Shown: one piece after another, positions 59,144 to 64,000 of the stretch
Position numbering within the stretch: the stretch's first letter is position 1
How the letters are laid out: the number at the start of each line of letters is the position of its first letter
Assembly (NCBI GenBank): GCA_038496675.1
Contig: CM076656.1
Span: 24,104,615-24,168,614, forward strand
Direction of reading: 5' to 3'
Length of the DNA: 64,000 nt
Source of the DNA: Rachycentron canadum
Taxonomy: Eukaryota > Chordata > Actinopteri > Carangiformes > Rachycentridae
Notes under the pieces: model-generated
Databases searched by the model: none
What the model was told of the DNA's origin: nothing
The model's input: the letters and a program-made list of their open reading frames with translations, nothing else
Program-made: the position numbers and the translations under genes

Positions 59144-62100
59144 ATACACCTCGCTGTGGCTGTAATATTTTCTCCAATACCCATCCTCCCACTCGCCAGC
59201 CACTAGCCAGCCAGCCATTGTCTGTGATAGGTGGAGATGGAGGGAGAGACAGATGAGAGCTAGGGCGCGCCACGCCACTTCACCTTCCCTCTCCTTCAGC
59301 CTGACAGGACCTGAATTACAGTAAATGATAGCCCTCCTCGGCCACAAAGCGATTTGACCTGCCGCCGTCTCTCTCTCTCTCTCTCTCTCTCTCCTTGCTC
59401 TCCAACCCCCTCCCACCCCCTCCTTTAATGGGTCCCCAACGGGTGGCCAAGCTCCCTCAGGACCCGGCTGGCAGAGAGGGACAGTCTCTTTGGAGAAAAG
59501 AGAGATGGAGGTGAGCGGATTGAGAAGGAGGCCGGGGGCAGAGAATGAGCTGCAGGAGAGGAGGGGAGCTGGCCCTGTTTGCAGCAGGCATACAAATATC
59601 AAGTGCACTGAAGAGCCACAAATATAGTCAAGGGTTTTTTCAGGACAACATCGTGTGAATCAGCACATATGGTACTTTTGCATGAATAATTCTACCCTAA
59701 ATAGAATGTGCATGAAATAACAAAAGCAAAACCAATATCCTCAAAGCTGCAATTTGTATCCAGACATCAGGTATGTAATCAGTTTTAATGTATTCACTGG
59801 AAAGGGTTGTTGTTCCTTGTTGAACTTCTAAATTACAGTAAATCTAAAGTAAACATTAGAAATGGAAAAACAGTGGGTCATAATACTTTGGGACGGGATG
59901 AGCGGCTGCTGTCACTGATATTTTTATGAGCCCCTTTGATATTTTTCAAATTACACCTGCATTCATGGTTTTTATCACCTTCCGACCTGTCTTTTTATGA
60001 CTGCAAATCTACATTTAATCACAGGGCAAATAAAAAAGGCAGGATTTGATGAAAGAGCGGCGGAGATGAGTGTGACAAGGAGGATGGTCCAGCGAGTGGC
60101 TGACCTGCCAGTGACCTGCAACTCGAGGTCAGCTGCGTCACTTTTCTCATCTGTTGTCATTTGTGTGTGCCTGTGTGTGTGTGTCGCGTCACTGTGTTAG
60201 TGTGTCGGCTCGATGGAATAATCATTTTTATACAACAGCTAAAGGTTCGGGAGGCCTGGAGACAAAACGGTACAGGAGTTTGTCTGCATACGTGTTTCAG
60301 CCTGTGCATGGTTTAACTTAAATCACAAGGTGGCAAAGTGCAATATCCAAATCTCAGACGCTGCAATTTTTAGATTAGATTTGAAGGTAAAATGTGTCAC
60401 GACATTGTTGTGCATTGTCGTGCACCATAAGCACAGTGGTGAACATGACTGTTTGGTACGAAACCCAACAAAAAAACATAACAATTATATTTTTTTCAGT
60501 GAAAACGAAATGTCATTACAACTGAAATTACAATATCTGCCAATATAATAATAATAGTATGATTTTTTTTCAGCCCTACTGAAAATATAGAAGTTGTAGT
60601 GTAGTTGTAGTTGTGGTAGTTGTGTAATACAGTAATACAGTGAGTACTATTACTTCTGAGGACCTTTGGGCTAAATAATTCTTGTGGGGCTAAATCACTG
60701 GAATCTCCTGTCCACAGTGAAGTGTGCCATTTTCTTATGCAACGTTAGCCACCGTGACACATGACCCAGGAACCAACGACCCGCTCGCAGGGACTTAAAC
60801 TTCAATACGACAAAATTCAAAGGAACATTGTCACAGAGCAGAAGTGTTGTCAGTTACTTTCATCTTTGAATCTCAAGGAAAGGAGGGTGGACTGAGCAGA
60901 AAAGAAAGGATTTTGGTGTGCATGCGTGTGTGTGTGTGTAGAAGGGCTCAGCTGACTCCCCTTGGGGGATTATGTTTGGGGAAGAGTCCCTGTTGTTGGC
61001 TAGCGGGATCCGGGGGAATTACACCACTTTGTAAATTGAAGCAGTGATAAGTTTGCCACGGTCACTGTCGTGCTGCGTGAAAAGCAACATTTTAAAATGG
61101 AAGAATTTTGGCCTTTTACACCAAAGGATTAGTTTAATGTAAAAGGTCATCATGCAGATACATTCAGCTCCAGATATCTGAAGTCTGATACCACTGTGAT
61201 GAAAAAATAAACAGAGACATGTCATTACTTCTAACTTGTGATCAGTTTAACTGCTAAGGTCATTTTAATGTCTTAAATTACTACAAAGCTTTAGCTGCTC
61301 ATTATTCACCTATTTACACATTTGCAATGCGTTTTACAATTAGATTAAAATGTGATGAAGGTGTTTCAATGTGATCATGATTTTGTACAAAGCATATAAA
61401 GCACATTGGATAAATAAAATTGGGACAATGCAACTGAGAGCTAAATTCCTGAGATGATAAATTGCTAAAGGTATGTTTCCTATGTCCGACAGTCATGGCC
61501 ACATTTGAAAGAGTTAACAAGTTGACTGAGCCATGGTTGTTTATCTGCTGGTTGTATGTGTATTTATGAATGTAGATATCCATATATGCTTTAACTTCTT
61601 GTCATCCCTTTTCTTTTCTGCCTTGAAATTTCAATAAATCAACTTTGGATTATCTTGTAAGATAGTTTATGAGAAATTCTATTGGTCACACATTGTTTAA
61701 AAAAGGAAAACCATTATATAATAAAAAAGAATTTCAATAATTTCTCTGTATTTGACAAAATGTTCTCAAATGGCCACTGAATTAAAAATTGTAAAAAAAA
61801 TTAATTCCTGAGACATTTCATAAAAACTCTATATTCTAAAAAAATATGTCTAAATTATATAATTTAATTGACATATACAATAAATGTTTTTCTTACGATT
61901 TATTCCAAAATGAGTGCTGCTCAAATGTTGTGCACTTTCGTCGTCTCAATACACAGATTAAAAAAACAAAAACAAAACAAGCATAAAGCATAAAAGCAAT
62001 CTTAAAAATGATCACTACATTAAATGTAAAATATGAACCTTTAAGAATAAATGAAACTCTCTCATTTCATATTCATTTCTACACGAAATAAAGAACATTC

Positions 62101-63134
62101 ACATCCCCAGGAAACCGATCAACTATAAATAAATATTGTTGCTGCCTCATGTGATAGTAAAATAAAAAAAAAAAAAGCTTGTTTGTGAGGAAACCATCCG
62201 TTTGCCTTGTTTGCCCTGTTTTCACATATGTGTGGGAGACATTAAAAAGGAAGTGCCTTGAATTAAAAATGTGCATTTGACAAGATGAGGTGTGTGCGGT
62301 GCGTCTGTCATTAGATGGCAGTCTTGTGTTAGTATAGGACAGGCAGACAGCCGGTCTCTCTAACATCAGTTTCCATATGGTTCGTGACTTCGTCATTATG
62401 TTTATTAGTGTTTATCATATGCGTAGTTCATGGGTTACAAAAAAAAAAAAAAAATTAATAAACTATTTGGTAATAGCCCATAAATAAATAAACGTCTCTG
62501 AATGTGTCTCAGTGAGAGCAGAGTAGAAAATGATGCTTTCAGGATAAAGACTCCTTTTCTGTTCTGAGATTCAAGTCGAACCACGATGAGGCCACAGCTG
62601 TGTAATTATTTAACATATTTAAAAGGATCTGCATTAAAAGGTGAGCAGCATGTCTGAGGGGAACGAACAGGTTCATCTTGTCACTGAAGTCACAACACAT
62701 CAGCCGCCCCGGATCAACATCTCCCCGTCTTTAACAGCTCGCTGTGCTCTGGTGTATTTAAAGCAGATTACAGGGACGCCACTGTTACTATACATAGGTC
62801 AGTTTAACACTCTGCCCATAATGAGTCTGTTAACACATCGCTTCACTGCTCTGAGATGTTTATTAGTTTGTAAGGCTCCCGGAGGCACCCACAATGTGAA
62901 TTTGAGAGGTTTTGTGTGTATAAGTGCTTAGCCTTTGTCTCCTGTATGACGTGTATTTTCATTTAATAAAGTATATTTTCATTATGGTTTATTTTCATTC
63001 GTTACTTTTTCCGTCCTTTCATGAAAATCTGATAGAACGCAGTGTTTCCCTCCTGCACAACTGGTACCGGGACATATTTTTCCTGGGAAGCATTAAATGT
63101 TTCCACGCACGGTGGCTGGTTCAATCACTCTCAC
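59144..63134. other. Non-coding DNA, no gene seen
   Basis: It holds a CT tract (59368-59393), GT tracts near 60170-60183 and 60925-60940, and A runs near 62163-62175 and 62437-62454. The 161-codon minus-strand frame at 59123-59608 spans the CT tract and shows no domain. From 61200 to 62500 the DNA is strongly AT-rich. Confidence 0.5.
59368..59393. repeat. (CT)13 microsatellite
   Basis: A pure CT tract of 26 bases in an otherwise GC-rich interval. Confidence 0.92.
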
Positions 63135-63322
63135 AGCCAAGTCAAATCAAGTCCATTTTACTTCTATAGCCCAATATCACAAATCACATATTTACCTCAG
63201 GGGCCTTTATAACCCGGATAACATACAGTCTGCTCCCTTCTCAGATAAGGAGAAACTCCTTTTGTACAGGACAGATGTAACATAATAGATTTACAGTCTG
63301 GACAATCAGCAGTAACAGTATG
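63135..63322 (+). repeat. Dispersed teleost repeat with internal deletion
   Basis: TCTATAGCCCAATATCACAA, then CATATTTACCTCAGGGGCCT and GATAAGGAGAAACTCC, match a repeat I recognise from many percomorph genomes (usually TTATAGCCCAAAATCACAAA...). The usual segment after the GAAACTCC motif is absent here, and the sequence jumps to GGACAGATGTAACATAATAG. It is non-coding and I cannot name the family. Confidence 0.6.
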
Positions 63323-64000
63323 GATTGTAAAATATGTCGGTCCAGAGCAGCACTGCGATTAAATGAAAATGTTGCTGCTTCGTTCTAATTTCAATTTCTG
63401 TAAAAATGCCACAAATAACTGTGACAAATTTGACCAAAGTTCAAGGTTGACTTCTCTCTGAACATTGTTTCAATGGCCGACCTTTGCAGCGCTGCTGCTC
63501 TGTAGATGTGTAGCACAGGTGTTTTTCTTTTACTGGTGACAGCGAAGACACAGAGACCAGAGCCTGGAAACCAGTCCCCAAAGCCCACAGAGCCTGGGAA
63601 TGGACCTGCAGCCATATATCTGCCCCGGTTCACACAGGCCCCCCGCTGTGTGTGTGTGTGTCTGTGTGTGTGTGGACAAAGACAAAGCTGTCGTCTACTT
63701 GCAGTCTCGTTCTCCGTCTTTCTCTTTCTCTCACGCTTGTATGTGAGCGTATGATTGTATTTTGTATGTGGGAAATATCAGAACTTTTTCTTTTTTTAAT
63801 AAGTCAAGAACAGTCTGATCCCAAACTCTGCAAAGCTACATTTTAAAAACTATTTAAGTCATTTAAGTCCTTGACATGCATGAAATAATCGTCTATATAA
63901 ACAACATGTTGTCTTTTAAAAAAAGATATAGCAATATATAATATAAAATAGATATAGCAAAGCATCATTCATAACAACTGATCCAGATCCAGTTGTTGGA
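63323..64000. other. Non-coding DNA to window end
   Basis: It contains a GT tract (63648-63673) and AT-rich sequence to the end. Short frames on both strands at 63391-63846 are unsupported. Confidence 0.5.

Noticed and set aside
59123..59608. 161-codon minus-strand frame
   Set aside because: It includes an Arg-Glu run from the CT tract and shows no domain or splice context.

Overview
The window looks like nuclear DNA of a ray-finned (percomorph-like) fish. The signs are dense (CA/GT)n, (CT)n and poly-A/T tracts, decayed Tc1-like DNA transposons, L2-like LINE/SINE tails, and several interspersed repeats I recognise from teleost genomes. I see no bacterial-style gene packing, operons, CRISPR arrays, rRNA genes or intact tRNA genes. 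Three runs of N (10563-10909, 27446-27812, 46936-47303) show a scaffolded short-read assembly, and each gap abuts C-rich DNA on at least one side.

I cannot support any complete protein-coding gene. Nearly all open frames are short, cross microsatellites or run through N. The two longest gap-free ones (264 codons at 37713-38507 plus; 208 codons at 6319-6945 minus) match no family I recognise. The best place for a promoter or first exon is the GC-rich interval right of gap 1 (about 10940-11440), which holds a full RFX X-box match. The window is therefore best read as intergenic DNA or the inside of a very large intron.

Layout: 0-10.5 kb has microsatellites, copy A of a ~480-bp dispersed repeat (4762-5237) and a truncated Tc1-like copy (6916-7450). 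10.5-11.5 kb has gap 1 and the promoter-like island. 11.5-20.3 kb has a LINE tail, a SINE fragment, a perfect 20-bp hairpin (15286-15329), copy B of the dispersed repeat, an L2-like 3' end (17783-18053) and copy C with a partial duplication. 23.6-24.7 kb holds the most complete Tc1-like copy, with both ends and TA flanks. 27.4-33.3 kb has gap 2, a SINE fragment, a possible MITE, copy D and a LINE 3' end. 33.3-46.9 kb is mostly unique sequence with simple repeats. Gap 3 at 46.9 kb carries apparent sequencing-adapter residue. 53.37-54.70 kb is a cluster of about 12 degenerate tRNA-like units, about five on the minus strand and then seven on the plus strand; this is the most unusual structure in the window. 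57.5-59.1 kb has a third Tc1-like copy and two retroposon fragments, and 63.1-63.3 kb another dispersed repeat.

There is no set of genes here acting together. The history visible in the sequence is repeat insertion, internal deletion and decay, between stretches of unique DNA (about 8.8-9.3, 37.4-38.4, 39.4-40.9, 46.4-46.9 and 55.2-56.0 kb) that could include conserved regulatory elements. That last point is inference and needs cross-species alignment.
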